64,000 nucleotides of DNA from Sphingomonas phyllosphaerae 5.2 (lineage in GTDB: Bacteria > Pseudomonadota > Alphaproteobacteria > Sphingomonadales > Sphingomonadaceae). The notes beneath the pieces were generated by a model, which was given only the letters and a program-made list of their open reading frames with translations, searched no databases and was not told the DNA's origin. The stretch spans positions 1,522,501-1,586,500 of the forward strand of contig NZ_ATTI01000001.1 in NCBI RefSeq assembly GCF_000419605.1, read 5' to 3'. Positions 1 through 9,782 of the stretch are shown piece after piece (the first letter of the stretch is position 1; each line of letters begins with the position of its first letter). The position numbers and the translations under genes are program-made.

Positions 1-1944
<1,944 letters not shown>

Positions 1945-2019
1945 GAGCACACACCCCCAACATCAACGTTGGATGTGGGTGACTTCCAGACAAATCATAA
2001 TGTGCATCGATTTTGAACC

Positions 2020-2042
2020 TCCCTGGCCTCAACAACCAGGGA
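2020..2042 (+). other. Hairpin in the 23S-5S spacer
   Basis: TCCCTGG and CCAGGGA form a perfect 7-bp stem around a 9-base loop, about 25 bases before the 5S gene. Spacers between 23S and 5S usually carry processing stems, so this is probably an RNA-processing structure. No nuclease site can be assigned from the sequence. Confidence 0.4.
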
Positions 2043-2066
2043 AAACCCCCGTATGCTGGCCCCATT

Positions 2067-2182
2067 GCCTGGTGGCCATAGCGTCGGTGTCCCACCCGAT
2101 CCCATCCCGAACTCGGACGTGAAACCCGACCGCGCCAATGGTACTATCGCTCAAGCGATGGAAGAGTAGGTCGCCGCCAGGC
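2067..2182 (+). rRNA. rrf: 5S ribosomal RNA
   Basis: The gene starts with GCCTGGTGGCC and ends with the complementary GGTCGCCGCCAGGC, giving the closing stem. The conserved interior CCCGATCCCATCCCGAACTC is present. Length is about 116 bases, normal for the family. It follows 23S by about 120 bases and precedes tRNA-fMet by 50 bases, the usual order in alphaproteobacterial rRNA operons. The ends may be off by one or two bases. Confidence 0.95.
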
Positions 2183-2232
2183 ATTGAAGCCAGCACACGC
2201 AAAGAACCCATCACAATCTCCAAAACACCCGG

Positions 2233-2309
<77 letters not shown>

Positions 2310-2326
2310 TTCCAGAATTCTCAAAG

Positions 2327-2355
2327 CGTCTCTGCAAGTCCCGGGGCGTTTTTTT
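2327..2355 (+). terminator. Rho-independent terminator of the rRNA operon
   Basis: CGTCTC can pair with GGGGCG (three G-C or C-G pairs plus G-T wobbles) and is followed directly by seven T residues. It lies 18 bases after tRNA-fMet, exactly where the operon should end. Confidence 0.65.
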
Positions 2356-2495
2356 CCATGCCTGTTGCCAATGCGTTGCGCCGGATCAGCGCTTCCCGCG
2401 AGGTGCCGGCACGTGCTCCTGAAACCCGGCACGTCGATTTGCTTTTGGTGGGGGCAGGTGGGGGTATCGGGGTGCGCGAAAGGAGTGGCGCCCCC

Positions 2496-2740
2496 ATGGC
2501 TCTCAAGGAACTCGACGTGAAGTACGCGACCCGCCGGGATCGCGATTACAAGCTCGCCGGTGGCAGCGGTCTCTATGCCCTCATCCGGCGCAACCGCACC
2601 AAGCTTTGGCGGATGAAATACCGCTTTGACGGCAGGGAGAAGATGCTGTCATTGGACACCTACCCGTCAATCAGTCTCGCCGAAGCACGGGTGAAACGCA
2701 TCAGGGCCAAGGCGTTGCTCGACGGACCGGCGCGGTCGCT
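2496..2740 (+). pseudogene. Tyrosine integrase (P4 type), N-terminal remnant
   Basis: From ATG 2496 the frame reads as the arm-binding DUF4102 domain of P4-type integrases, with ALKELDVKYA, KLAGGSGLYALI, KLWRMKYRFDGREKMLSL and SLAEARVKR in the expected order. Homology stops after about 80 residues, where a full protein has about 400, so the core-binding and catalytic domains are gone. The frame runs on into an IS3 fragment. Just upstream (about 2448-2467) are G-rich direct repeats, GTGGGGGCA and GTGGGGGTAT, that look like integrase arm sites. Position right behind tRNA-fMet fits integration into that gene. AGGAG at 2481 is a fair ribosome site. It cannot be a working recombinase. Confidence 0.75.
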
Positions 2741-2985
2741 GGCTGTATGGATGATGTCTTCATCGAGCGGCTCTCGCGGTCGCTGAAATACGAGTGCGTT
2801 TACCTGAACACATTCGTGACCGGCTCCGAGCTGCGGACCAGGCTCGGCAGATGGTTCGCCTATTACAACGGGCAGCGCCTCATCCCCGCCTTGCCGGCCG
2901 AACGCCGGAGGAGGTGTATAGGCAGATCGGGGCAACGCCATACCCGGGTCATGCGGATATGGCGTTCGCCAGAATGGCGGCATAA
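2741..2985 (+). pseudogene. IS3-family transposase, C-terminal fragment with frameshift
   Basis: The frame reads MDDVFIERLSRSLKYECVYL, then a WFAYYNGQR stretch. These match the end of the IS3 OrfB DDE domain, where the final catalytic Glu lies in the ERLWRSLKYE motif. After YYNGQR the match moves to another frame (PRLAGRTPEEVYR), so a frameshift interrupts the C-terminus. The upstream nine-tenths of the transposase and both inverted repeats are missing. The junction with the integrase remnant is abrupt. Confidence 0.7.
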
Positions 2986-3212
2986 ACCAACCAGGGTATA
3001 GCTTAGCTCAGCCGCCAAACTGCCCAGGATGGGAGACCACCTCAGACTTCGTTTCACGGAAGCATCGTGCTGACGCTAACAGGATAAGCGATCGGCGCAA
3101 ATTTCGACATGAAGAATCGCTTAAGGAAAGAGGGAATGATGCGCGCACGGTCCTGATCGCCGAGATCCGCCGCCGTGGCAGCGATATCGGCTGCTCCCCC
3201 GGCAAGCGATCG

Positions 3213-3490
3213 CCCGACCACGGGACGTTCGGCTTCGACGGCGCGGGCATGGACCGGAGCATCAAGCCCGGCGACGATTTCTACGCCTATACCAATGGAA
3301 CTTGGGCGAAGAACACCGCGATCCCCGCCGACGAATCGAACTATGGCGCGTTCAACGTGCTGCAGGATTTGTCGCGGGAGCGCGCGCGGTATCCTCGACG
3401 CGGGGAAGAGTGACGGCAATTCCAAGATCAGTCGCGCCTATGCCGCCTTCCTCGATGGCGCCGCGATCGAGACGGCAGGGCTGGCACAGA
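3213..3490 (+). pseudogene. Peptidase family M13 (PepO-like), N-terminal fragment
   Basis: The reading frame around ATG 3249 gives GFDGAGMDRSIKPGDDFYAY, then TNGTWAKNTAIPADESNYG and FNVLQDLSRER. This is the conserved start of the mature domain of M13 zinc metallopeptidases (neprilysin/PepO type). At about 3395 the match shifts frame and continues with NSKISRAYAAFLDGAAIE, again an M13 segment. About 90 residues of a roughly 690-residue protein remain, with no HExxH site. It is a gene scrap with one frameshift, left in the island; an intact parent may exist elsewhere in the genome. Confidence 0.65.
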
Positions 3491-3586
3491 TGGGGGAAAT
3501 CTGCGATGCGGGCGGTACGCGGTCCAAGTGACCGCGTGTCGTCACATTTCCGGCTGTGATATGAAAAAACTTAGGAGGCCTCGCCC

Positions 3587-3742
3587 ATGGATAGCGAGTC
3601 CTAACCACCTGAACAGCCTGAAAAGGCGTCCGGCTCAACCAGCAAGCTTGCGTCTGTCCGAATAGACCTGGCGCCCCAAACACGCGAAGCTCTGGTGGGC
3701 AGCGATCCCAATCTATTGGCGGATTGTTTTCTACACCCGTGA
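3587..3742 (+). pseudogene. Short ORF with an early stop (51 codons before the final stop)
   Basis: AGGAGG at 3573-3578 sits 8 bases before ATG 3587. The frame hits TAA at codon 6 (3602-3604), but reading on gives a coherent hydrophilic stretch with SVRIDLAPQTREALVG and then a stop at 3740-3742. The good ribosome site followed by a nonsense codon suggests a decayed small gene or the start of a gene cut by the IS to its right. I do not recognise the protein, and it could be chance. Confidence 0.25.
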
Positions 3743-3750
3743 CTAGGTGT

Positions 3751-4598
3751 CTAGGTTGTGTCTGCATTCATCGTAGCCAGATCATGGCACAGGCGAGATG
3801 TACGAAGCCCATGAAGGCAGTGATGGTTTTCTCGCAGCGCAGGGCGATGCGGCGGAAGCGTTTGAGCTTGTTGAAGAAGCATTCGACCTGATGCCGCTCC
3901 TTGTAGAGCCGCCAGTCGATTGACGGTTTTTTGGTGCGGCTGGGGTTTGCCTTGATCTGCGCGGTCGCGCCGAGATCATCGACGATGAAGGCGCGTAGCG
4001 GGTCGGCGTCGTAGGCGGCATCGGCGATGACGTGCCCGACGCCCTGTTAACCGGCCAGGAGGTTCCTGGCTTGCGGGGCGTCGCCATGTTGCCCCGGCGT
4101 GGGATGAATGCGGATCGGCAGACCGATGGCATCGACGGCTGCATGCAATTTGGTCGTCAGCCCGCCACGGGAGCGACCGATCGAGGCAGCTTCAGCCCCC
4201 CTTTTGCGCCGCTCGCATCGGCGTGGACTTTCGAGATGGTGCTGTCGATCAGGACGTATTCGAAGTCCGGCGTGTCGGCCATGCTATGGAAAAGCCTCTC
4301 CCATATCCCTGCGTGCGACCAGCGCCGGAACCGCGCATGAACCCCTGACCATTTACCGAACATCTCCGGCAGATCCCGCCAGCGTGCTGAGTTTCCCGCC
4401 ATCCACAGGATCGCGTCCACGAACAGCCGGTTATCCATTCCACTCCGGCCGGGCATCCCCCTGCGTCCGGGAAGGTGACCTTCGATCCGCGCCCATTGCT
4501 CATCCGTCAGTGTCCGTCTGCTCACCGCTGGCTCCTTCCGCCAACCTTGAATCAGAACTTCACATCAAACGGAATCCCTGAATGCAGACACGACCTAG
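3751..4598 (-). mobile_element. IS5-family element (IS427-like group), inactive
   Basis: Near-perfect terminal inverted repeats flank a transposase on the minus strand. The left end (3751-3770) and right end (4579-4598) match at 19 of 20 positions when one is inverted. CTAG stands at both outer edges (3751-3754 and 4595-4598), consistent with insertion at CTAG, the target I associate with IS427-type elements. Total length is about 850 bp, normal for the group. The right CTAG overlaps the first bases of the IS630 element next door, so this IS probably landed at the edge of a resident IS630. Confidence 0.8.
3782..4525 (-). pseudogene. IS5-family transposase, two frames plus internal stop
   Basis: Frame A starts at 4525 and covers the N-terminal domain, ending its useful part at the first catalytic Asp motif (VLIDSTISKVHADA). 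At an AAAAGGGGGG run near 4200 the homology moves to a second frame (IGRSRGGLTTKLHAAVDA), the usual site of programmed frameshifting in this group. The second frame contains an in-frame TAA at 4049-4047 and then continues with GHVIADAAYDAD, RHQVECFFNKLKRFRRIA and the normal C-terminus. The internal stop, unlike the frameshift, should be lethal, so I call it a pseudogene. Confidence 0.8.
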
Positions 4599-4688
4599 AG
4601 CGTGATGACGTGGATCTGAATCGCTGAGGATTTCCATTGGGCTGGCGATCTGATTCAATGTGCGGGTTGGCGAAGGAGGCCAGCCAGC

Positions 4689-5657
4689 ATGTCAAAGCCG
4701 TATTCGATGGACCTGCGGGAACGGGTGGTCAGGGCAGTAACCGCCGATGGCATGTAGTGTCACGCGGCTGCTTCACGCTTCGGGGTGGCGCCGAGTTCGG
4801 CGATCAAATGGGTGCGGCGCTTTCGCGATACGGGCAGCGCCGCGCCGAGCCGGATGGGTGGTCGCCGATCCAACATCCTGTCTGGCGCGACACGTGACTG
4901 GCTGCTGGAGCGGATGACCCGCGACTTCACCGTGCGTGGACTGGTAGCGGAGTTGGCGAGCCGCGGACGTGAAGGTCGACTATGTTCAGGTCTGGCGGTT
5001 CGCCCATGACGAGGGGCTGAGCTTCAAAACAAAGCGTGCTGCCCGCCGAACAACTCCGTCCCGCGATCGTCCGGCGTCGGGCGCAGTGGAAGAAATACCA
5101 GGTCGGCTTGATCCGGCGCGTCTCGTCTTCATCGATGAGACGTGGGTGAAGCCTGTCCTGAGCCTGCCGAAGGGACGAACATGGCCCCCTTGCGCGGTGG
5201 GCACCGGTCGGCCAGCGGCTCCATGCCAAGGTGCCCTACGGCCACTGGCGCACGATGATGTTCCTGGCGGCGCTGCGCTGCGACCGGATCGACGCGCCGT
5301 GCGTGCTGGACCAGCCGGTCAACGCGCAAAGCTTCAGCGACTATATCGAGCAGTGTCTCGTGCCGACGCTGTCGCCCGGCGACGTCGTCATCATGGACAA
5401 CCTCTCCAGCCACAAGAAACCCGCCATCCGCAACGCTATCCGTGCGGTCGGTGCCAGGCTGCTGTTCCTGCCGCCCTACAGCCCGGACCTGAACCCGATC
5501 GAACAGGTCTTCGCCAAGCTCAAGCACCTCATGCGCAAGGCCGCCGAGCGATCCCACGAGGCAACATGGAGACGCGTCGGCACGCTTCTCGATGCCTTCT
5601 CCCCCCCCCCCAGAATGCCGCAACTACCTCGTCAACTCAGGATATGGGTCAGCTTGA
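4689..5657 (+). pseudogene. IS630-family transposase with multiple lesions
   Basis: From ATG 4689 (SKPYSMDLRERVV) the protein runs through the helix-turn-helix region (VAPSSAIKWVRRFRDTGS) to the DDE domain (VFIDETW, VIMDNLSSHK, PYSPDLNPIEQVFAKLKH). Lesions: a TAG after about 21 codons; a frameshift near 4965; a 23-bp insertion after WVK at 5152-5174; a lost base just after RG near 5200; and a frameshift at a run of ten C (5601-5610), after which the true end NYLVNSGYGSA is in another frame. All three DDE residues can still be read if the frames are joined. It is long dead. Confidence 0.85.
5152..5174. repeat. Short dispersed repeat inserted in the IS630 transposase
   Basis: CCTGTCCTGAGCCTGCCGAAGGG interrupts an otherwise colinear codon run: removing these 23 bases restores WVK-TNMAP, the expected IS630 sequence. 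The unit contains TCCTGAGCCTG-CGAAGG, which resembles a short repeat I recall as abundant in sphingomonad genomes and which yields VLSLPKG-like peptides when it lands in genes. One copy is seen in this window. Confidence 0.5.
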
Positions 5658-5673
5658 TGTCATCCAACTCTAG

Positions 5674-6403
5674 TCCCGGCATTTGGTGGATCGGGTCGAC
5701 GATGAACCGATTTGGCTTTGACGTCCCACATCTTGGCGATTTATTCGTAGGGTGTGAGCCCGCAGGGTGTCTTGAGCCGGCGGGCGAAGTTGTAGGCAGC
5801 CATGAAGTCGGCGGGGTGCGTTCGCAGTTGGTCGTGGCTCTCGTAGTGGAAGCGTTTGACGGTCGTCTCCTTGATGGTTCGGATCATCCGCTCGACCTGA
5901 CCGTTAGTCCAAGGATGGTTCGGCTTGGTGAGCCGGTGCTCGATGCCGTGCGCGTCGCAGATCCTTCGACAGTTTGCACCTCGGCGATATCGATGTGGAA
6001 GAAGCCGATCGGGTAGCGTTTGAAGCGCTGACGCTTTGGCTTGTCGCCTTCGATGTCTGGCAGACGGGAAATGCCATGTCGCTGGAGGCAGCGGTGCAGC
6101 GCTGACCGTGTCAGGTGCGGTATCGACGGTTGCAACGCATAAAGGCAGTCGTCGAGAGGCAGCAGTGTGTGCCGGCGGAACGCCACGGCCACTACCTCTT
6201 CAGCCTCGGACAAGGTCGTTGAATGAGGGGCCTTCGGCCCGGTCTTCAGATCCTCGACGTTTGCCCCCTTGCGCCACTTCGCAACTGTCTTCGGGTCGAT
6301 CCCCCAACTCACGGCTCAGCGTCGCGAGCGACGCTTGCGATCGCTGTATTGCTGCTCGAACAGCGTGCATGGTCGTGGCGCTCCCGGAACGTACCTGTCC
6401 CAT
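5674..6403 (-). pseudogene. IS481-family transposase with internal deletion
   Basis: The protein starts at 6403 (MGQVRSGSATT, then RAAIQRSQASLATLSRELG), shifts frame at a G run near 6305, and continues KTVAKWRKGANVEDL through LPLDDCLYALQPSIPHLTRS to FFHIDIAEVQTVEG. It then jumps at about 5967 to HGIEHRLTKPNHPWTNGQVE and the C-terminus (YNFARRLKT, GLTPYE, stop). Roughly 80-100 residues of the catalytic core are deleted. A TAA after GLTPYE and another frameshift follow. On the right, beyond the start, the end motif TTTGATCCCAGGGTTTGATG is readable on the minus strand; the left end has been cut by the IS630. Confidence 0.8.
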
Positions 6404-6504
6404 GCGGCTTCCTTCCATTCCAACGAACGGATCGCACCATCAAACCCTGGGATCAAACAACTAGGGCCCGAGCTTCAGGGGTAAGTCACGTATGAGCGCG
6501 ATCA

Positions 6505-6594
6505 TTAATTCACGTCCTGCTGACCAATGAGCTCCGAGGGAATATCGTACATTTCCGCAGAATGGACGTAGTGATCCTCGTCCACTCGAGCCAT
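6505..6594 (-). CDS. Possible 29-residue peptide gene beside an IS end
   Basis: Between the IS481 and IS5 elements, ATG at 6594 is preceded by AGGAGAATTACT, a strong ribosome site at good spacing. The product begins MARVDEDHYVHSAEMYDIP and ends QQDVN. It is acidic with no hydrophobic segment. The IS5 element ends about 14 bases upstream of the ATG, so the original promoter was probably displaced. It could be a genuine small protein, the intact start of a truncated gene, or chance. No family is recognised. Confidence 0.3.
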   Translation of the reverse strand: MARVDEDHYVHSAEMYDIPSELIGQQDVN

Positions 6595-6608
6595 AGTAAT
6601 TCTCCTAG

Positions 6609-7442
6609 GGTCAGGACTCATTGGTCATAGCCAGAAGATGACTGTGGCCGCGAGGGCGACGGCGGAGAGGAAGACCGTTGGGCATCGGTCGTAGCGTGTG
6701 GCGACGCGGCGCCAATCTTTCAGGCGGCCGAACATGATCTCGATGCGGCTGCGGCGCCGGTAGCGCCGCTTGTCGTACCTGACCGGCTCGTTGCGCGATC
6801 TACGGCCCGGGATGCAGGGCTGGATGCCCTTGGCTTCCAGGGCGTCCCTGAACCAATCCGCATCATAACCGCGATCACCAAGCAGCCATTGCGCCTTTGG
6901 CAGATCGTCGAGCAGAGCTGCCGCGCCGGTGTAGTCGCTGACCTGCCCGGCGGTCATGAAGAAGCTCAAGGGCCGCCCATCCGCATCGCTGACGGCATGC
7001 AACTTGGTGTTCATACCGCCTTTCGTGCGGCCGATCAGGCGGCCGAGATCCCCTTTTTAACCCGCAGGCTCGATGCCGTGCGGTGTGCCTTCAGGTAAGT
7101 CGCGTCGATCATGACTGTTTTCGGCACGGCCTCCGCTGACGCCAGACCCTCCATCATGCGCAGGAAAACGCCCCGTTCACCCCAGCGCTTCCACCGGTTG
7201 TACAGCGTCTTGTGCGGACCATACGCGCTCGGTGCATCACACCAGCGCAGTCCGTTGCGATTGACGAAGACGATGCCACTCAGCACCCGTCGGTCATCGA
7301 CCCGCGGCTTGCCATGGCTCTTGGGGAAGTACGGCTGCAGGCGCGCCATCTGCTCATCCGTCAACCAGTACAGGTCGCTCATCCACGCTCTCCTCACGGG
7401 GCCTGAATCAGATCGCGGCGCTCACATCAATGGGTCCTGACC
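6609..7442 (-). mobile_element. IS5-family element, largely intact
   Basis: Imperfect inverted repeats bound the element: GGTCAGGACTCATTGGT at 6609-6625 against GGTCAGGACCCATTGAT read inward from 7442, 15 of 17 matches. Length is about 834 bp. It encodes one transposase in two overlapping frames. I could not see a convincing target duplication. Its right end is only 14 bases from the stop of the GH130-like gene. Confidence 0.75.
6625..7382 (-). CDS. IS5-family transposase, two overlapping frames
   Basis: Frame A starts at ATG 7382 (MSDLYWLTDEQMARL), with GAGGAG 8 bases upstream, and carries the insertion domain and the first Asp motif (VMIDATYLKAHRTA). It ends soon after a GTTAAAAAGGGG run near 7053. 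A -1 shift there enters frame B (GRLIGRTKGGMNTKLHAV), which holds the second Asp motif (WLLGDRGYDADWF) and the Glu region (YRRRSRIEIMFGRLKDWRR) and ends VIFWL at 6625. The shift at an A/G run is the known expression strategy of this family, and no stop or other lesion is seen, so this copy may be active. Total is about 250 residues. Confidence 0.75.
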
Positions 7443-7456
7443 GTAGCTTACTGTTC

Positions 7457-8503
7457 TCAACTTCGCTTCAGTCGCGCTCGCGACAGACGCCGATCTTCCA
7501 GGGAGTAGTACAGCCAGACCTCACCGTCGCGACTGGTGACGGACGCGGCGAAGGCGATGTCGCTCGCGGTCCGGTCCGGAGCCGGGGGCGGGGTGACGAG
7601 CGGTTCGATGCAGCGGTCCACCACACGCGTCAGTTCGCGGTCGAACGCCACCCAGCCGATCCGCCAGCGCGCGTCGTGCGTCGCACCGTTATAGAACATC
7701 ACCGGCATTTCGGGATCGTCGAGCAGCATCGGGCCGGTCGACAGATGCCAGTTGTCCCACCCGTCTTCGCGCGGCATGAACGGCGTCGGCTGCTCGTTCC
7801 ATGGCCCATCGACATTAGCGCCGATTGCGAGCCCGACGCGGCTCGCCTCGTCGGCGGCATATTCGTAGAACAGGCTCCAGCGCCCATCTTTCTCACGATC
7901 GACCGTCGCTTCCTTGGTGTTGCCGAGCGACTTGCTTGAGGCGAGCGCCACGCCGGCCTTGGCGAGTTGGCTGACGGTCGGCCCCGTCGCGTAGAACATC
8001 TCGCCATGCGCCATGTCGGCTTCGACGCCGGTATAATAGACGACGTAGCTGCCGTCGTTCATCTTTACCACGGTGGGGTCCTCTACCCCACCCGCATCCT
8101 TCTCGCCGGCGGCGCCGGGCAGGATCGAAGGCTGATCGAGCATCGCGAAACGGACTCCGTCGTCGCTCCACCCGGCCCAGATAATGCCCGTATCGGTCAT
8201 CGGCTCGCCCGGCCGCGTCACTGCGCGCACCATGATCCCGAACCGACCATCGGGCTCGAGCCAGACGTACGGGCTCATCAGGTCGCGTGCCATCAATTGC
8301 GGCGGTCCCATCAGCTGTATATCCTGCAGCTCCTGGACGTTGAAATCGACGACTCCCGCGGACGGATAGAGCAGCACCTTACGGTCGCCGGTCACGCTGT
8401 CGGCGGGCAGGCGCGAGCGGACAATCGGCACCCCTGGCGTGATCTCCGACTGGTTCGTTGCCGCGGCCTTCGAAGACGGCGTGGCCGGGTTGTTCCCGAT
8501 CAT
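7457..8503 (-). CDS. GH130-like glycosidase/phosphorylase family protein
   Basis: A 348-residue protein of the five-bladed propeller type. GGVEDPTVVKMNDGSYVVYY and the C-terminal VWLYYSLEDRRLSRA resemble GH130-related proteins, which act on beta-mannosides by phosphorolysis or hydrolysis. No signal peptide is seen, so it is probably cytoplasmic. The start at ATG 8503 overlaps the stop of the upstream SDR gene as ATGA, which implies translational coupling; the frame continues far upstream but those residues are the antisense of the SDR and do not look like protein. The substrate is unknown, and GH43/GH117-like folds are alternatives. An IS5 element ends 14 bases after the stop. Confidence 0.6.
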   Translation of the reverse strand: MIGNNPATPSSKAAATNQSEITPGVPIVRSRLPADSVTGDRKVLLYPSAGVVDFNVQELQDIQLMGPPQLMARDLMSPYVWLEPDGRFGIMVRAVTRPGEPMTDTGIIWAGWSDDGVRFAMLDQPSILPGAAGEKDAGGVEDPTVVKMNDGSYVVYYTGVEADMAHGEMFYATGPTVSQLAKAGVALASSKSLGNTKEATVDREKDGRWSLFYEYAADEASRVGLAIGANVDGPWNEQPTPFMPREDGWDNWHLSTGPMLLDDPEMPVMFYNGATHDARWRIGWVAFDRELTRVVDRCIEPLVTPPPAPDRTASDIAFAASVTSRDGEVWLYYSLEDRRLSRARLKRS

Positions 8504-9267
8504 GCGCCGAGCGCCTGCATCAGCGAAAGACCGCCGTCGATCACGATCCGCGAGCCCGTGATGTACGAGGCCTTGTCCGATGCGAGGAAGACCGCGAGAT
8601 CGCCAACCTCTTCGGGCCGGCCCGCGCGATCCAGCGGGATGTTGCGTTCGAGCGACCGGCGATAGGCGAGATCGGTGCTGGCGCGCGCGTTCATCGGTGT
8701 CAGGATCATGCCCGGCTCGATCGCATTGACCCGTATCCCGTTGGAAGCCTCCTCGATCGCGAGCGTCTCGATCAGGTTGGTCAGACCGCCCTTCGCCGCG
8801 CAATAATCGGCGCCGCCCGCGCGGACGGCATAAGCGTGGATCGAGGATATGTGGATGATCGCTCCGGGAGTGTTGGCGGGACGATCGCGAACGAAGCGGC
8901 GCGAGGTGAGGAACGCGCCCGTCAGGTCGGTAGCCAGCATGCGCTGCCATTGCGCCAGCGTCATTTGCCGGACCGGCACGCCAGCCATGTTGATCCCGGC
9001 CGAATTGACCAACACGGTGACGAGGCCAAACGCATGTTCGGCGGCCGCGAACGCCGCCTCGACCGAGGCTTCGTCGCCGACGTCGCACTGCACCGCTATC
9101 GCATCGCCGCCCGCTCCCTTGACCTTCGCGACGGTGTCGCTTCCGTCGATACGGGCATCATGGAACAACACCACCACTTTGTCGCCCAGCGCTCCGAATG
9201 CGATCGCGCAAGCCGCGCCGATGCCGCTTTCCGCGCCGCTTACCAACACGCATCTGCCGTTCGCCAC
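8500..9267 (-). CDS. SDR-family oxidoreductase (glucose/sugar dehydrogenase-like)
   Basis: A 255-residue classical short-chain dehydrogenase. The cofactor loop GAESGIG is near residue 10, the NSAG motif follows near residue 88, and the catalytic Ser and Tyr-x-x-x-Lys lie in HISSIHAYAVRAGGADYCAA and the following AK. The C-terminus ends YITGSRIVIDGG, typical of the FabG/glucose-1-dehydrogenase group. It is the first gene of a two-gene unit with the GH130-like gene, suggesting oxidation of a sugar released or handled by that protein. A TGTCA-N9-TGACA inverted repeat lies about 70 bases upstream. Confidence 0.8.
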   Translation of the reverse strand: MANGRCVLVSGAESGIGAACAIAFGALGDKVVVLFHDARIDGSDTVAKVKGAGGDAIAVQCDVGDEASVEAAFAAAEHAFGLVTVLVNSAGINMAGVPVRQMTLAQWQRMLATDLTGAFLTSRRFVRDRPANTPGAIIHISSIHAYAVRAGGADYCAAKGGLTNLIETLAIEEASNGIRVNAIEPGMILTPMNARASTDLAYRRSLERNIPLDRAGRPEEVGDLAVFLASDKASYITGSRIVIDGGLSLMQALGA

Positions 9268-9782
9268 CCGCGTTGCCCTTTCAATCGTTCACGGTCGTAT
9301 CGGCGCTGCCCGCAGGCAAAAGCAAATATCATTTCTGTCATGTTAGAGCTGACAAAATGCCCGGCAGCATCCCGATGGATGCGGGCTGTTTGCGCGTTCG
9401 GGCGCCGTGTCCAAAGCGGCTGGTCCGCGAAGTTGAACGAACGACGGTTCTAGGTGGTAGCGTAGAGGAAGCGACGGGGGGCGCCGTCCTCAGCAGGGCC
9501 GGGCAGGTGATAAGCACCTTTCCGCTCTCGCGCTCGACGTTGACCGGCAGCGGCGTGGGCGGGATCTGGCGCGTTCCCGAGCGGCCGCGCTGACGACTTG
9601 GTCCTAGCGGTGAGCAGGAGCGACATGCCGGGCGTGCCGCCAAGACGTTCGACGTTGGCCACTCGGCCGCTTGGTTTGCGATGTCGATGACGCTGACACA
9701 GATGGCGTTGCGCATCCTGTCTCTTTCGACCACATTAATCGTCTAATTTGATGCTTTCGGGCACCACGGACGGGGTTGTGCG
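9268..9782. other. Intergenic region between divergent genes, possibly decayed coding DNA
   Basis: 515 bases between the leftward SDR and the rightward Lrp gene. Besides the inverted repeat at 9336-9354, long open frames on the minus strand share patches that look protein-like in alternating frames (for example PLPVNVERESGKVLI), but I cannot match them to a family. It may be the remains of a third gene of the sugar operon. No ribosome site gives a convincing start. Confidence 0.35.
9336..9354. promoter_or_regulatory. Inverted repeat TGTCA-N9-TGACA, candidate operator
   Basis: Perfect 5-bp arms with a 9-base spacer, 69 bases upstream of the SDR start codon. The size suits a dimeric repressor such as a GntR-family protein. 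Short arms mean chance is possible, and no dedicated regulator is adjacent apart from the Lrp gene. Confidence 0.3.

Larger units (their letters stand above)
4596..5672 (+). mobile_element. IS630-family element, degenerate
   Basis: Imperfect ends are visible: the left end begins TAGAG then GATGACG, and the right end inverted reads TAGAG then GATGACA, with a shared CTGA a few bases further in. TA at both borders fits the TA target preference of IS630/Tc1 elements. Length is about 1.08 kb, normal for the family. The transposase inside is broken many times. Its right end joins the IS481 remnant at its stop codon, and its left end is shared with the IS5 element. Confidence 0.7.

Noticed and set aside
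8504..9088. N-terminal extension of the GH130-like frame to 9088
   Set aside because: The extra residues are an Arg-rich shadow of the SDR gene; the ATGA overlap at 8500-8503 gives a clear start.
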